Below are positions 33,509-41,833 of a DNA stretch of 63,364 nt, piece after piece. Position 1 is the stretch's first letter, and each line of letters opens with the position of its first letter. Under the pieces are notes generated by a model. That model worked only from the letters and a program-made list of their open reading frames with translations, had not been told where the DNA came from and did not search any database. Source of the stretch: CAMAXB01 sp041746615 (GTDB lineage: Bacteria; Verrucomicrobiota; Verrucomicrobiia; Opitutales; Opitutaceae); NCBI GenBank assembly GCA_041746615.1, contig JBGTGS010000271.1:1-63364 (forward strand). The letters are read 5' to 3'. A program made the translations under genes and the position numbers.

Positions 33509-34141
33509 TCAGTTGTTGTCGGCTTCCTTTTTGCAAATCCAGCACTTCACGCCGATCTTGCCATAAAGCGTGCGGGCCTCGGAAAAACCGTAGTCGATGT
33601 TTTCACGCAGAGTATGCAACGGCACCCTGCCCTTGCGCTGCCAGTCCCGGCGGGCGATGTCGGCACCGCCCAGACGGCCGGAGCACTGGATACGGATACC
33701 CTCGGCCCCGAGGGCCATGGCCATCTCAACGGCCTTCTTCATGGCCCGACGGAAAGCGATGCGTCGCTCCAGCTGCAGGGCCACATTCTCGGCGACGAGC
33801 TGGGCTTCAATCTCCGGCTTCTTCACCTCCTGGATGTCGAGCAGGATGTCCTTGCCGGTGAGCTTGGAGAGTTCCTCCTTGATCTTGTCGATCTCCTGGC
33901 CTTTGCGGCCAATGACAATGCCGGGACGGGCGGTGTAGATCTTGACGCGCACGCGGTTGCTGGCGCGCTCAATGAAAATGCGCGGAACGGAAGCCTGCCT
34001 GAGCTTCTCCATGAGTTTCTCGCGGATCACCTGATCCTCGAGGAGGAGCTTGGCGAAATCCTTCTTGCCCGCGTACCAGCGGGACTGCCAGTTGCGGCGG
34101 ACGGCGAGACGGAAGCCGGTGGGATTGGTCTTTTGGCCCAT
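33509..34141 (-). CDS. rpsC: 30S ribosomal protein S3
   Basis: S3 forms part of the mRNA entry channel helicase. The 210-residue protein begins MGQKTNPTGFRLAVRRNWQS, has the KH domain around IYTARPGIVIGRKGQEIDKI, and the C-terminal RIQCSGRLGGADIARRDWQR. Its start lies 8 bp after the rplV stop. Confidence 0.98.
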   Translation of the reverse strand: MGQKTNPTGFRLAVRRNWQSRWYAGKKDFAKLLLEDQVIREKLMEKLRQASVPRIFIERASNRVRVKIYTARPGIVIGRKGQEIDKIKEELSKLTGKDILLDIQEVKKPEIEAQLVAENVALQLERRIAFRRAMKKAVEMAMALGAEGIRIQCSGRLGGADIARRDWQRKGRVPLHTLRENIDYGFSEARTLYGKIGVKCWICKKEADNN

Positions 34142-34149
34142 GGTGGTGA

Positions 34150-34491
34150 TCAGTTGGAATTGCCGTCGGAGAGGACGATGCGGATGTGCGACATTTTGCG
34201 GCGGCGGGGCATGGCGGTGCCACGGGCACCCGCCTTGAATCGCTTGAGGACGGGACCCATCTCAACGATGGCGGACTTCACCACGAGATCGTCGGCGGAA
34301 AGGTTGCCGTTGTTCTCGGCATTCGCGATCGCGGACTTGAGTGTCTTGGCGATGAGCTGGGCCGACTTCCTCGGGATGATACTGAGAAGATCGACGGCGG
34401 CGGGGGCCTTGCGGCCCTGGATGGTACGGGCCACCTCGCGCACCTTCTTGGGTGACATGCGCGCGTTGCGGGTGAGAGCTTGGACTTCCAT
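34150..34491 (-). CDS. rplV: 50S ribosomal protein L22
   Basis: L22 lines the exit tunnel, where its beta-hairpin affects macrolide binding and arrest peptides. The 113-residue protein begins MEVQALTRNARMSPKKVREV and ends with the tunnel hairpin region AGARGTAMPRRRKMSHIRIV. No resistance-type deletion is apparent in the hairpin by inspection. Confidence 0.98.
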   Translation of the reverse strand: MEVQALTRNARMSPKKVREVARTIQGRKAPAAVDLLSIIPRKSAQLIAKTLKSAIANAENNGNLSADDLVVKSAIVEMGPVLKRFKAGARGTAMPRRRKMSHIRIVLSDGNSN

Positions 34492-34583
34492 GATGAGTAA
34501 GGGATTCCTGCGGGAGGCGACAGCAGTGGGGTGTGGAGCACTCCACCCTGCCCTTTCGGGTTCCGGGTTGCTTGGTTAAAGGA

Positions 34584-34862
34584 TCAGATTTCCTTGCGAG
34601 TCATGCCGCCATGCGCCTTGAAGACGCGGGTCGGGGCGAACTCGCCGAGTTTGTGGCCGACCATGTTCTCGGTGACGTAGACAGCCACGAAGGCCTTGCC
34701 GTTGTGAACATTGAAGGTGTGACCGATGAAATCGGGCGTGATGGTCGAGCGGCGCGACCAGGTTTGGATGGGCTTTTTGCTGCCGCCGGCTTTGACCGCC
34801 TTTTCGATTTTCTCGATGAGGTGGTAGTCGACGAAGAAGCCTTTTTTGATGGAACGAGCCAT
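34584..34862 (-). CDS. rpsS: 30S ribosomal protein S19
   Basis: S19 is a head protein next to S13 and the A-site tRNA. The 92-residue protein begins MARSIKKGFFVDYHLIEKIE and contains the signature ITPDFIGHTFNVHNGKAFVA and FAPTRVFKAHGGMTRKE. A 92-bp spacer with a small stem-loop (about 34534-34547) separates it from rplV. Confidence 0.98.
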   Translation of the reverse strand: MARSIKKGFFVDYHLIEKIEKAVKAGGSKKPIQTWSRRSTITPDFIGHTFNVHNGKAFVAVYVTENMVGHKLGEFAPTRVFKAHGGMTRKEI

Positions 34863-34880
34863 GGTAAGGTGTCGTTGGGA

Positions 34881-35750
34881 TTACTTCTTGCCGCGCGGCG
34901 GACGGCCGTTGTGGCGGGTGAGGATGAGACTGCTCGAGGGTTTGGAGCGGCGACGGGTCGGGAACCCCTTCGCCAGCTGACCCCACGGAGATACGAGATG
35001 TTGACGGCCACCGCCGCCCTTGGACTTGCCCTGACCGCCACCGTTGGGGTGGTCGACGGGATTCATGGCCACGCCGCGCGAACGCGGACGACGCCCGAGC
35101 CAGCGGTTGCGGCCGGCCTTGCCCAGTGACTGCTTGCCGTGTTCACCGTTGCCGACTTCACCAATGGTTGCGCGGCACTTGGCGTTGACCATGCGAATTT
35201 CACCCGAGGGCAACTTGAGCTGGGCGGCACCGTCATCGATGTTGACCAGTTCGATCGAGGTGCCGGCCGTGCGGCCGAGCTGGGCGCCGCGGCCCGGGAT
35301 CAACTCAACGCAATGCAGTTTGGTGGAGGGCGGGATGAGCTCGAGGGGGAAGTTGTTGCCCACCAGGAAGTCATTGGTGGTGGCTGCGTTGGAGGTGACG
35401 ATGGTGTCGCCCTCAACCTGGCCGGCCGCCGCGATGATGTAGCGCTTTTCGCCGTCAGCATACTGGACGAGGGCGATGTTGGCCGAGCGGTTCGGATCGT
35501 ACTCGATCGCAATGACCTTGGCCGGCTGGTCGAGCTTGTCGGCCCGACGGAAGTCAATGATGCGATAAAGCTGCTTGTGACCGCCGCCCCGGCGACGGGA
35601 GGTGATGCGCCCGTAAACGTTGCGACCGCCGGTCTTGGGTTTGGGCTCGGTCAGTGCACGCTCGGGGCGCTTCTTGGCGAGCTTGGGGGTGCGGTTCAGC
35701 TGCGTGAAGCGCTGGGACGGCGTAAGGGGACGGAAGAGTTTAAGTGCCAT
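34881..35750 (-). CDS. rplB: 50S ribosomal protein L2
   Basis: L2 is essential for subunit joining and peptidyl transfer. The 289-residue protein, slightly longer than the usual 275, contains VYGRITSRRRGGGHKQLYRI, the OB/SH3 core, and the conserved GVAMNPVDHPNGGGQGKSKG carrying the catalytic-region histidine. A good Shine-Dalgarno (CAGGAG) precedes the ATG at 35750. Confidence 0.98.
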   Translation of the reverse strand: MALKLFRPLTPSQRFTQLNRTPKLAKKRPERALTEPKPKTGGRNVYGRITSRRRGGGHKQLYRIIDFRRADKLDQPAKVIAIEYDPNRSANIALVQYADGEKRYIIAAAGQVEGDTIVTSNAATTNDFLVGNNFPLELIPPSTKLHCVELIPGRGAQLGRTAGTSIELVNIDDGAAQLKLPSGEIRMVNAKCRATIGEVGNGEHGKQSLGKAGRNRWLGRRPRSRGVAMNPVDHPNGGGQGKSKGGGGRQHLVSPWGQLAKGFPTRRRSKPSSSLILTRHNGRPPRGKK

Positions 35751-35783
35751 GGTGTGTTTCTCCTGGTTTGATCAGCACGTGGT

Positions 35784-36065
35784 TTAGACGAGCTCGATCT
35801 TGTCGCCGGCCTTGAGCGTAACGATGGCCTTCTTGAAGTCGGAAGCCTTGCTCGGGCGACCCGTGCGGCTCTTCTTGTTCTTGCCGCGGATGTGATGGAC
35901 GTTCACCCGCTTGACGGTGACGTTGAAGGTCTGCTCGACGGCCTGGGCGATGGCACCCTTGCTCGCGGTCGGGAAGACCTCGAAGGTGTACTGGCCATAA
36001 TCAGCCGAAAGCTTGTTGGCCTTCTCAGTGAAACGAACGAGTTTGAGGACTTTGTCAGCGTGCAT
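35784..36065 (-). CDS. rplW: 50S ribosomal protein L23
   Basis: L23 is the exit-tunnel docking site for trigger factor and SRP. The 93-residue protein contains LVRFTEKANKLSADYGQYTF and NVTVKRVNVHHIRGKNKKSR. A Shine-Dalgarno (GGAGGG) precedes it inside rplD, and its ATG overlaps the rplD TGA by one base (TGATG), so it is translationally coupled. Confidence 0.98.
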   Translation of the reverse strand: MHADKVLKLVRFTEKANKLSADYGQYTFEVFPTASKGAIAQAVEQTFNVTVKRVNVHHIRGKNKKSRTGRPSKASDFKKAIVTLKAGDKIELV

Positions 36066-36700
36066 CAGTTCTTCCCTCCATTGACGCGGGCGATGATCTG
36101 CTCAAGGGCGCGGGTGCTCACCACAATCTTGCGGTATTGGGCCAGATCAAGGGTGTTGAGTTTGGCGGCCTCCTGCAGGGAAACCCGCTCGATATTGCGG
36201 GCGGCGCGAGTGGCCTCAGCCGTGAAGGGAGCGTCCACGAGGAGCACTTTCCCCTTCGGGGCGATGAGGGTGACGACCTGGTCGACGAGCTTCGTCTTGG
36301 GCGTCTTGACCTCGAAGGCCTCGATGACGGCGATCTCGCCGGCGGAGGCGCGATCGAACAGCGCACGGCTGAAGGCGAGGGCCTTCACCTTGGCGTTGAT
36401 CTTCTTGGAGTAATCGCGCGGCTTGGGCCCGAAGACCACGCCACCGCCGACCCAGATGGGCGAGCGGGTGGAGCCGGCACGGGCGCGGCCGGTACCCTTC
36501 TGGCGCCAGGGCTTCTTGCCACCACCGCGAACTTCCCCGCGGGTCTTGGTGGAATGGGTGCCTAGGCGGTTGTTGGCATTGATCGCAACGATCACTTCCT
36601 TGACAGCCTGAAGACCCTTGTCGCCTTCGAAGGTGGGCAGACCGGAGAATTCCTTCTCGCTGCTGGTCTTGCCGTCGGAGCTAAAAACGGTGAGTTTCAT
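36065..36700 (-). CDS. rplD: 50S ribosomal protein L4
   Basis: L4 lines the exit tunnel and in some bacteria represses the S10 operon. The 211-residue protein carries the tunnel loop THSTKTRGEVRGGGKKPWRQ and GTGRARAGSTRSPIWVGGGV. AGAGGAA upstream is a reasonable Shine-Dalgarno. It lies between rplC and rplW; the structured leader before rplC is a possible regulatory target. Confidence 0.98.
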   Translation of the reverse strand: MKLTVFSSDGKTSSEKEFSGLPTFEGDKGLQAVKEVIVAINANNRLGTHSTKTRGEVRGGGKKPWRQKGTGRARAGSTRSPIWVGGGVVFGPKPRDYSKKINAKVKALAFSRALFDRASAGEIAVIEAFEVKTPKTKLVDQVVTLIAPKGKVLLVDAPFTAEATRAARNIERVSLQEAAKLNTLDLAQYRKIVVSTRALEQIIARVNGGKN

Positions 36701-36718
36701 ATCTGCGGTTCCTCTTGG

Positions 36719-37366
36719 TTAGGCGGATTTCGGCTGACCCTTGCGCGCAGTGCGGACGATGACGTTGTCACCATTGGCACCCGGGATCGCGCCTTTCACG
36801 AGGAGAAGGTTCTTGTCAGCAATGACCTTGACGATGCGAAGGTTTTGCGTGGTCCGACGTTCCTGGCCCATGTGACCGGGCATCGCCTGGTTCTTCCAGA
36901 CACGTCCGGGGGTCTGGCGCATGCCGACCGATCCAATGCGACGATGGAACATCGAGCCATGGGAGGCCGGACCACCGGCGACGCGAAAGCGGCGCACGAC
37001 GCCCTGGAATCCCTTGCCCTTGCTCACGCCGATGACATCCACGAACTGACCTTCCTTGAAGGTCTCAACCGTGAGGATATCTCCGGGTTTGGCCTCGGCC
37101 TTTTCGACGAGGCGAACCTCATTGAGAATCCGCGGGGCATCCTCAAGGCCGGCCTTCTTGGCATGGTTCATCTCAGCCTTGGAGGCATTTTTTGCCTTTT
37201 GGCGAGAGAAGCCAATCTGGACGGCATGGTAGCCATCGGTTTCGATAGTCTTGACCTGGACCACGGCGCAGGGTCCGGCTTCAACCACGGTGACCGGGAC
37301 CAGGACGTTTTGAGCGTCGTAGACCTGGGTCATGCCGATTTTTTTACCTATAAGTGTACTGATCAT
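36719..37366 (-). CDS. rplC: 50S ribosomal protein L3
   Basis: L3 is an early assembly protein reaching the peptidyl transferase centre. The 215-residue protein begins MISTLIGKKIGMTQVYDAQN and contains KGKGFQGVVRRFRVAGGPAS followed by HGSMFHRRIGSVGMRQTPGR. It is preceded by a 121-bp spacer after rpsJ, the longest gap in the S10 cluster, with a potential branched RNA fold. Confidence 0.98.
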   Translation of the reverse strand: MISTLIGKKIGMTQVYDAQNVLVPVTVVEAGPCAVVQVKTIETDGYHAVQIGFSRQKAKNASKAEMNHAKKAGLEDAPRILNEVRLVEKAEAKPGDILTVETFKEGQFVDVIGVSKGKGFQGVVRRFRVAGGPASHGSMFHRRIGSVGMRQTPGRVWKNQAMPGHMGQERRTTQNLRIVKVIADKNLLLVKGAIPGANGDNVIVRTARKGQPKSA

Positions 37367-37372
37367 GGGCTA

Positions 37373-37448
37373 AGCGGTAGGTGGAGGTTTCCGTTTCGTG
37401 GGACCTACATTAGGGATTCCGGAGGTGAGGCCCGCCGGAGGAGCCGCT
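37373..37448 (-). promoter_or_regulatory. Potential three-way-junction leader between rpsJ and rplC
   Basis: Within the 121-bp spacer the minus-strand RNA can pair AGCGG with CCGCT (37444-37448 with 37373-37377) around two hairpins. One is TCCGG/CCGGA (37435-37439 with 37418-37422) and the other is GTAGGT/ACCTAC (37403-37408 with 37377-37382, sharing one base with the outer stem). It ends 6 bp before the rplC ATG, so it could occlude initiation. L4-type autoregulation is one possibility; no consensus was matched. Confidence 0.35.
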
Positions 37449-37487
37449 AAACTGTTGGTGAAACTTGTGGCTGTCTTTGCGTGAAGC

Positions 37488-37796
37488 TCAGACGTTGATG
37501 GTGATGTCCACGCCCGACGGGAGGTTGAGCTTCTTGAGCTCATCCACGGTCTGGGCGGTGGGTTCGATGATATCGATGAGGCGCTTGTGGGTGCGCGTCT
37601 CGAACTGCTCCATGGACTTCTTGTCCACGTGCGGCGAACGGTTGACGGAGAGTTTCTCGATGCGGGTGGGCAGCGGAATAGGACCGGAGACGCGCGCACC
37701 GGAGCGCTTGGCGGTCTCTACGATCTCGAGGGCGGACTGATCGATGACTCGATAGTCGAAACCCTGAAGCTTGATGCGAATGCGTTGGCCTTTCAT
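37488..37796 (-). CDS. rpsJ: 30S ribosomal protein S10 (NusE)
   Basis: S10 is a head protein that also works as NusE, linking NusG and NusB to the ribosome and antitermination complexes. The start at 37796 gives 102 residues, beginning MKGQRIRIKLQGFDYRVIDQ and containing ARVSGPIPLPTRIEKLSVNR. The upstream extension of the frame lies in the fusA coding region. It follows fusA by 19 bp, joining the str and S10 clusters. No tuf gene lies between them. Confidence 0.98.
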   Translation of the reverse strand: MKGQRIRIKLQGFDYRVIDQSALEIVETAKRSGARVSGPIPLPTRIEKLSVNRSPHVDKKSMEQFETRTHKRLIDIIEPTAQTVDELKKLNLPSGVDITINV

Positions 37797-37815
37797 GAGG
37801 GAAAAAGAACAGAGG

Positions 37816-40002
37816 TTAGGTGCGGGCGGGGGCTTTCGAGGAGCTCTCGACAATCTTCGCGAGCTGGGAGTGTGGCACCTGCTCGAAATGGGAAGGCGTG
37901 ATTGACGCACTGGCACGACCCTTGGAAAGGGAGCGGATGTCGGTTACGTACCCAAAAAGCGTTTCCAGGGGAACATGGGCCGTGACAATGCACGCACCGT
38001 TCTTGTTTTCCATGCCTTGGATGGCACCCCGGCGACGGTTGATGTCACCCATGAGGTCCCCTTGGAATTCCTCAGGAGTGGTGACCTCGACGCCCATGAT
38101 CGGTTCGAGCAGGATGGGTTGTGCTGCCTTCATCGCTTCCTTAAAGGCGAAGATTCCCGCCATCTTGAATGCGATTTCAGAGGAATCCACCGGATGAAAG
38201 GAACCGTCCACGATGCTGACCTTGACGTCGACCACCGGGTAGCCGGCGACAACACCATTGTTACAGCCTTCCAGAATACCTTCGGTGGAGGGTTTGATGA
38301 ATTCCTTGGGAATGACACCGCCGACGATCTCATTGATGACCTCGACCCCCTTGCCCTTTTCGTTGGGCTCAATTTTGACCACGACGTGACCATACTGGCC
38401 CTTGCCACCGGTCTGACGGATGAATTTGCCCTCGCCGTCCGCGTGGCCTTTGATGGTTTCGCGATAGGCGATCTGCGGCTTGCCCGAAGTGGCCTCGACT
38501 TTGAATTCACGCTTCATGCGGTCGATGATGATCTCCAGATGAAGTTCACCCATACCGGCAAGGATGGTCTGCCCCGTGTCCGGATCAGTCTTCACCTTCA
38601 GGGTGGGATCCTCGGCCACCAGACGCTGGAGGGCGGTTCCAAGTTTTTCCTGATCCGCCTTCGAATTGGGTTCGATCGACATCGCAATGACCGGTTCCGG
38701 GAAGGAGGGCGGCTCCAGGCGGATGTCGGCATTTTCGTCACTCAGGGTATCACCGGTGATGATATCCTTGACCCCGACCACCGCGCAAATGTCACCTGAA
38801 TAGGCCACATCGATTTCTTCCCGATCCATCGCGCGCATCAGCACGAGGCGGGAGACACGCTCGGTACGGCGGGTCCGGGGATTATAGACGGCAGTGCCCT
38901 TGTTCAGGGTGCCGGTATAAACGCGGTAGAACACCAACTTGCCCACAAAGGGATCGGTCCAGAGTTTAAAAACGAGTCCGGCGAGCTTGGCATTGTCGTC
39001 CGGCAAAATGCTGACTTCCTCACCGTCGCTGTTCTGGCCCTTCATGGCGGGCACATCGAGCGGGTTCGGGAGATAGTTGACTACGCAGTCGAGGAGGCGC
39101 TGGACTCCTTTCTTCTTGAACGCCGATCCCGGAACCACCCCGGTGAACTTCATGGAAATGGTGGCCTTGCGGATCGCGACCATCAGCTCCGCGGGTGTGA
39201 TCTTATCACCTGCAAGATACTTCTCGGCGAGGGAGTCATCAAAGTCCGAGGCCGCCTCAATGAGTTTGTCCCGGTATTCCTTGGCCTGCTCGACATAGGC
39301 GGCAGGTATCGGATGCAGGACCGGCTCCAGGTCGAGATTTGCCGGATCCTCGAAATTGTAGGCGATCTCCTGAACCAGATCGATGACGCCGGTGAAATCC
39401 TCCTCCTTGCCAATCGGCAGAAAAAGGGCGTGGGCATTGGCCTTGAGCTTTTCACGCATTTCACTGATGGCGCGGAAGAAATCGGCACCGGTGCGATCCA
39501 TCTTGTTGATGAAAGCGATGCGGGGAACCCCGTACTTGTTGGCTTGGCGCCAGACGGTCTCGGATTGGGGCTGCACCCCGGCCACGGCACAGAAGACGGC
39601 AATGGCACCATCCAGTACACGCAGGGAGCGCTCCACTTCAGCGGTGAAATCCACATGGCCGGGCGTATCAATAATATTGATGCGCTGCTTGATACCCTTC
39701 CATGGCCCACAGGAGGCATTCCATGCACAGGAGATGGCCGCGGCTGTGATGGTGATGCCACGCTCCCGCTCCTGCTCCATCCAGTCGGTTACCGCAGTGC
39801 CCTCATGCACTTCGCCCATTTTATGGACGGCACCGGAGTAAAAGAGAATGCGTTCGCTGGTCGTCGTCTTGCCCGCATCAATGTGCGCGGCTATGCCGAT
39901 GTTCCGGGTCCATTCCAGAGGAAACGGACGGGCCTTGGCGTTGACCGGTGAGATCTTCGCCTTGTCGGTGACAATGGAGAAAGTGGGAGTGGCAGTGGAC
40001 AT
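37816..40002 (-). CDS. fusA: Elongation factor G
   Basis: EF-G is the translocation GTPase. At 728 residues it is slightly longer than the usual ~700, owing to an N-terminal extension of about 30 residues before TRNIGIAAHIDAGKTTTSER (P-loop). Switch and G motifs are DTPGHVDFTAEVERSLRVLD and FINKMDRTGADF. Domain IV and V motifs include TGGKGQYGHVVVKIEPNEKG and GYVTDIRSLSKGRASASITP. It starts 6 bp after rpsG. TAAGG at about -8 is a weak Shine-Dalgarno. Confidence 0.98.
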   Translation of the reverse strand: MSTATPTFSIVTDKAKISPVNAKARPFPLEWTRNIGIAAHIDAGKTTTSERILFYSGAVHKMGEVHEGTAVTDWMEQERERGITITAAAISCAWNASCGPWKGIKQRINIIDTPGHVDFTAEVERSLRVLDGAIAVFCAVAGVQPQSETVWRQANKYGVPRIAFINKMDRTGADFFRAISEMREKLKANAHALFLPIGKEEDFTGVIDLVQEIAYNFEDPANLDLEPVLHPIPAAYVEQAKEYRDKLIEAASDFDDSLAEKYLAGDKITPAELMVAIRKATISMKFTGVVPGSAFKKKGVQRLLDCVVNYLPNPLDVPAMKGQNSDGEEVSILPDDNAKLAGLVFKLWTDPFVGKLVFYRVYTGTLNKGTAVYNPRTRRTERVSRLVLMRAMDREEIDVAYSGDICAVVGVKDIITGDTLSDENADIRLEPPSFPEPVIAMSIEPNSKADQEKLGTALQRLVAEDPTLKVKTDPDTGQTILAGMGELHLEIIIDRMKREFKVEATSGKPQIAYRETIKGHADGEGKFIRQTGGKGQYGHVVVKIEPNEKGKGVEVINEIVGGVIPKEFIKPSTEGILEGCNNGVVAGYPVVDVKVSIVDGSFHPVDSSEIAFKMAGIFAFKEAMKAAQPILLEPIMGVEVTTPEEFQGDLMGDINRRRGAIQGMENKNGACIVTAHVPLETLFGYVTDIRSLSKGRASASITPSHFEQVPHSQLAKIVESSSKAPART

Positions 40003-40008
40003 GGGACC

Positions 40009-40482
40009 TTACCAGCGGAGGTGGGCGAAAGCACGGTTGGCCTGGGCCATCTTGTGCGTATCTTCCTTCTTTTTGACGACGCTGCCGGTGTTGTTATAGG
40101 CGTCGATGATCTCGGTGGCGAGGGCGTCCTTCAGCGGAGTGCCCTTGCGGCTGGTGGCGGCGGTGACGATCCAGCGGAGAGCCAGGCTTTCCTGACGCTC
40201 GTAGGAAATCTCGACCGGCACCTGGTAGGTGGCACCACCGACTCGACGGCTCTTGACCTCGAGCCGGGGGCGGGCGTTTTCCAGCGCACCAATGAGCAGG
40301 TCGACAGGATCACCCTTCTCGAGCTTCTCGGACACCTTCTCGAAGGCGCCGTAAACAATGCGCTCGGCCAGGTTCTTCTTGCCGCTCTTCATGATGACGT
40401 TGACCAAATGGGCAACAAGCGGGCTGTTGTAGCGAACGTCAGGATTGACAACGCGTTTATCGGCTCTGTGGCGGCGTGACAT
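40009..40482 (-). CDS. rpsG: 30S ribosomal protein S7
   Basis: S7 nucleates the 30S head and in enterics controls the str operon. The 157-residue protein begins MSRRHRADKRVVNPDVRYNS and contains GGATYQVPVEISYERQESLA and NRAFAHLRW at the C-terminus. It lies 27 bp after rpsL. The leader has no Shine-Dalgarno and is pyrimidine-rich. Confidence 0.98.
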   Translation of the reverse strand: MSRRHRADKRVVNPDVRYNSPLVAHLVNVIMKSGKKNLAERIVYGAFEKVSEKLEKGDPVDLLIGALENARPRLEVKSRRVGGATYQVPVEISYERQESLALRWIVTAATSRKGTPLKDALATEIIDAYNNTGSVVKKKEDTHKMAQANRAFAHLRW

Positions 40483-40509
40483 GGTCGGAAATGGAAGGGG
40501 CTGCGGGGC

Positions 40510-40893
40510 TTACTTCTTGGCCTCTTTCGGGCGCTTGACACCATACTTGGAACGGCTCCGGCGGCGCTTTTCGACGCCGGTGGCGTCAAGGGCTCCGCGA
40601 ACGATGTGGTAACGAACACCGGGAAGATCCTTCACACGACCGCCCCGGACGAGCACGATGGAATGCTCCTGAAGGTTGTGCCCTTCGTCAGGGATGTAGG
40701 AAATGACTTCGTTACCATTGGTCAGGCGAACCTTGGCCACCTTGCGGATGGCTGAGTTAGGCTTTTTCGGAGTGCGGGTCATGACCTGCACGCAAACACC
40801 ACGGCGAAACGGGTTCCCCGACAGCGCCGGCGACTTGGACTTCGCCTTGATCTGACGACGGCCCTTGCGCACGAGTTGGTTGATGGTCGGCAT
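40510..40893 (-). CDS. rpsL: 30S ribosomal protein S12
   Basis: S12 controls decoding accuracy and is the streptomycin target. The 127-residue protein begins MPTINQLVRKGRRQIKAKSK and has the wild-type lysine motif TPKKPNSAIRKVAKVRL and GHNLQEHSIVLVRGGRVKDL, so no classic resistance substitution is evident. It is first in the str cluster and follows a long non-coding region with a candidate promoter. Confidence 0.98.
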   Translation of the reverse strand: MPTINQLVRKGRRQIKAKSKSPALSGNPFRRGVCVQVMTRTPKKPNSAIRKVAKVRLTNGNEVISYIPDEGHNLQEHSIVLVRGGRVKDLPGVRYHIVRGALDATGVEKRRRSRSKYGVKRPKEAKK

Positions 40894-40974
40894 ACGGAAT
40901 TAAGGATGAAAATTTGGGAAAAGAGGAGAAAAGTGAGGAAGCCCCAAATGCGCGGCAAGCACTTTCTGGAGAAA

Positions 40975-41004
40975 ACATAACTATTCGCGAAATCAGCGGT
41001 TCAA
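40975..41004 (-). promoter_or_regulatory. Candidate rpsL promoter
   Basis: On the minus strand TTGAAC (40999-41004) is followed after 18 bp by TTATGT (40975-40980), a fair match to -35/-10 elements of housekeeping sigma factors. Transcription would start near 40968, giving a 5' leader of about 75 nt before the rpsL ATG. Identified by eye only. Confidence 0.35.
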
Positions 41005-41156
41005 ACGCCGGACTTCGCGTCAGAGAGCGTTGATCAGCCTGTGCTGGAAACGCAGAGATGATGCGAGCAATGGGAACCCGCGACGTTCACGGTCGTGCAG
41101 CGGAACACAAGCAATTTCATCATCCACATCACTTCACGGCCTGACAACGCACGGGC

Positions 41157-41187
41157 AAAAAAAACGCCCGGCCACGAGGGCCGGGCG
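41157..41187 (-). terminator. Intrinsic terminator upstream of rpsL
   Basis: A perfect 9-bp stem, cgcccggcc / ggccgggcg (41165-41173 with 41179-41187, 5-nt loop), is followed on the minus strand by eight U residues (41157-41164). It lies 312 bp past the DUF3817 stop and 263 bp before rpsL. It most likely ends the cassette transcript, but could attenuate a str-operon promoter lying further upstream. Confidence 0.85.
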
Positions 41188-41251
41188 ATAATGGCGAGGA
41201 GCTAAGCTCTACACGTCATTTGGCGGGAGGAATTGGACTATCACGCAGGCA

Positions 41252-41267
41252 GCTTGTCATGACAAGC
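41252..41267. promoter_or_regulatory. 16-bp perfect palindrome
   Basis: The dyad gcttgtca|tgacaagc is perfect with no spacer, typical of a site for a dimeric regulator. It lies between the DUF3817 stop and the terminator, about 360 bp upstream of rpsL. No matching second copy was noticed in the window. The binding protein is unknown. Confidence 0.4.
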
Positions 41268-41499
41268 GGGAGTTATTCACAATTAACTCACAACTCCGGC
41301 CTATCCGTTTCGCACAATTTCGAAAGCATCCCTGCTTTTTTCCTATGATCCTATATTACAACAAGATCCGAGTTGTCCTTTTCCCGGGGGCAACTTGGGC
41401 GCTCCCCCTTTCACGCGGAAGGGCGGCTTTCAGGTCAAGACGCATGCCGTGCCCGAACAATTTAGAGGTGTTGGAGCACCCTCTTTAGGCATGGCCCCA

Positions 41500-41805
41500 T
41501 CAAGGCCTCAATTTCTTGAGCAGCAGCTTTGAATCCAAATAGAACGGTCCAAAAGGAAGCAGGCTTGCGACCATGACAACCAGCGTACGACGCCAAGTCC
41601 ATCGATACTCCTGCATCGCCATAAAGGCAGCCCAGACGTAAAGTAGAAACAGGATGCCGTGAGCCATCCCCACGATCCGCACCGCCTCGGGACGATCCGC
41701 AAGGTATTTGAGCGGCATGGCCACCCCCAGCAGCAGAATAAAGGATATCCCCTCCAGGAATCCTATGATACGGAGTCGGCCAAGAACTGTCTGGAGCAAA
41801 CGCAT
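41500..41805 (-). CDS. DUF3817 family membrane protein
   Basis: This 101-residue protein has three hydrophobic segments and the family hallmark LRIIGFLEGISFILLLGVAM, followed by PLKYLADRPEAVRIVGMAHG. The function of DUF3817 is not established. It lies 28 bp downstream of the spermidine-synthase-like gene on the same strand, forming a two-gene cassette inserted between rpoC and rpsL. An intrinsic terminator lies downstream. Confidence 0.9.
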   Translation of the reverse strand: MRLLQTVLGRLRIIGFLEGISFILLLGVAMPLKYLADRPEAVRIVGMAHGILFLLYVWAAFMAMQEYRWTWRRTLVVMVASLLPFGPFYLDSKLLLKKLRP

Positions 41806-41833
41806 GGAGGGGATTGAAGAAGGAAATCACGTC

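Larger units (their letters stand above)
40894..41499. other. Non-coding region between rpsL and the DUF3817 gene
   Basis: This 606-bp stretch, the longest gene-free region of the window, holds a candidate minus-strand promoter for rpsL (40975-41004), an intrinsic terminator (41157-41187), a perfect 16-bp palindrome (41252-41267) and an AT-rich segment around 41340-41375. No open frame with recognisable coding character or RNA gene was found. The start of the str transcription unit must lie here unless it is read through from upstream. Confidence 0.7.

Noticed and set aside
34533..34548. Stem-loop in the rpsS-rplV spacer
   Set aside because: The stem gtggag/ctccac is short and common at this GC content; too weak to list as regulatory.
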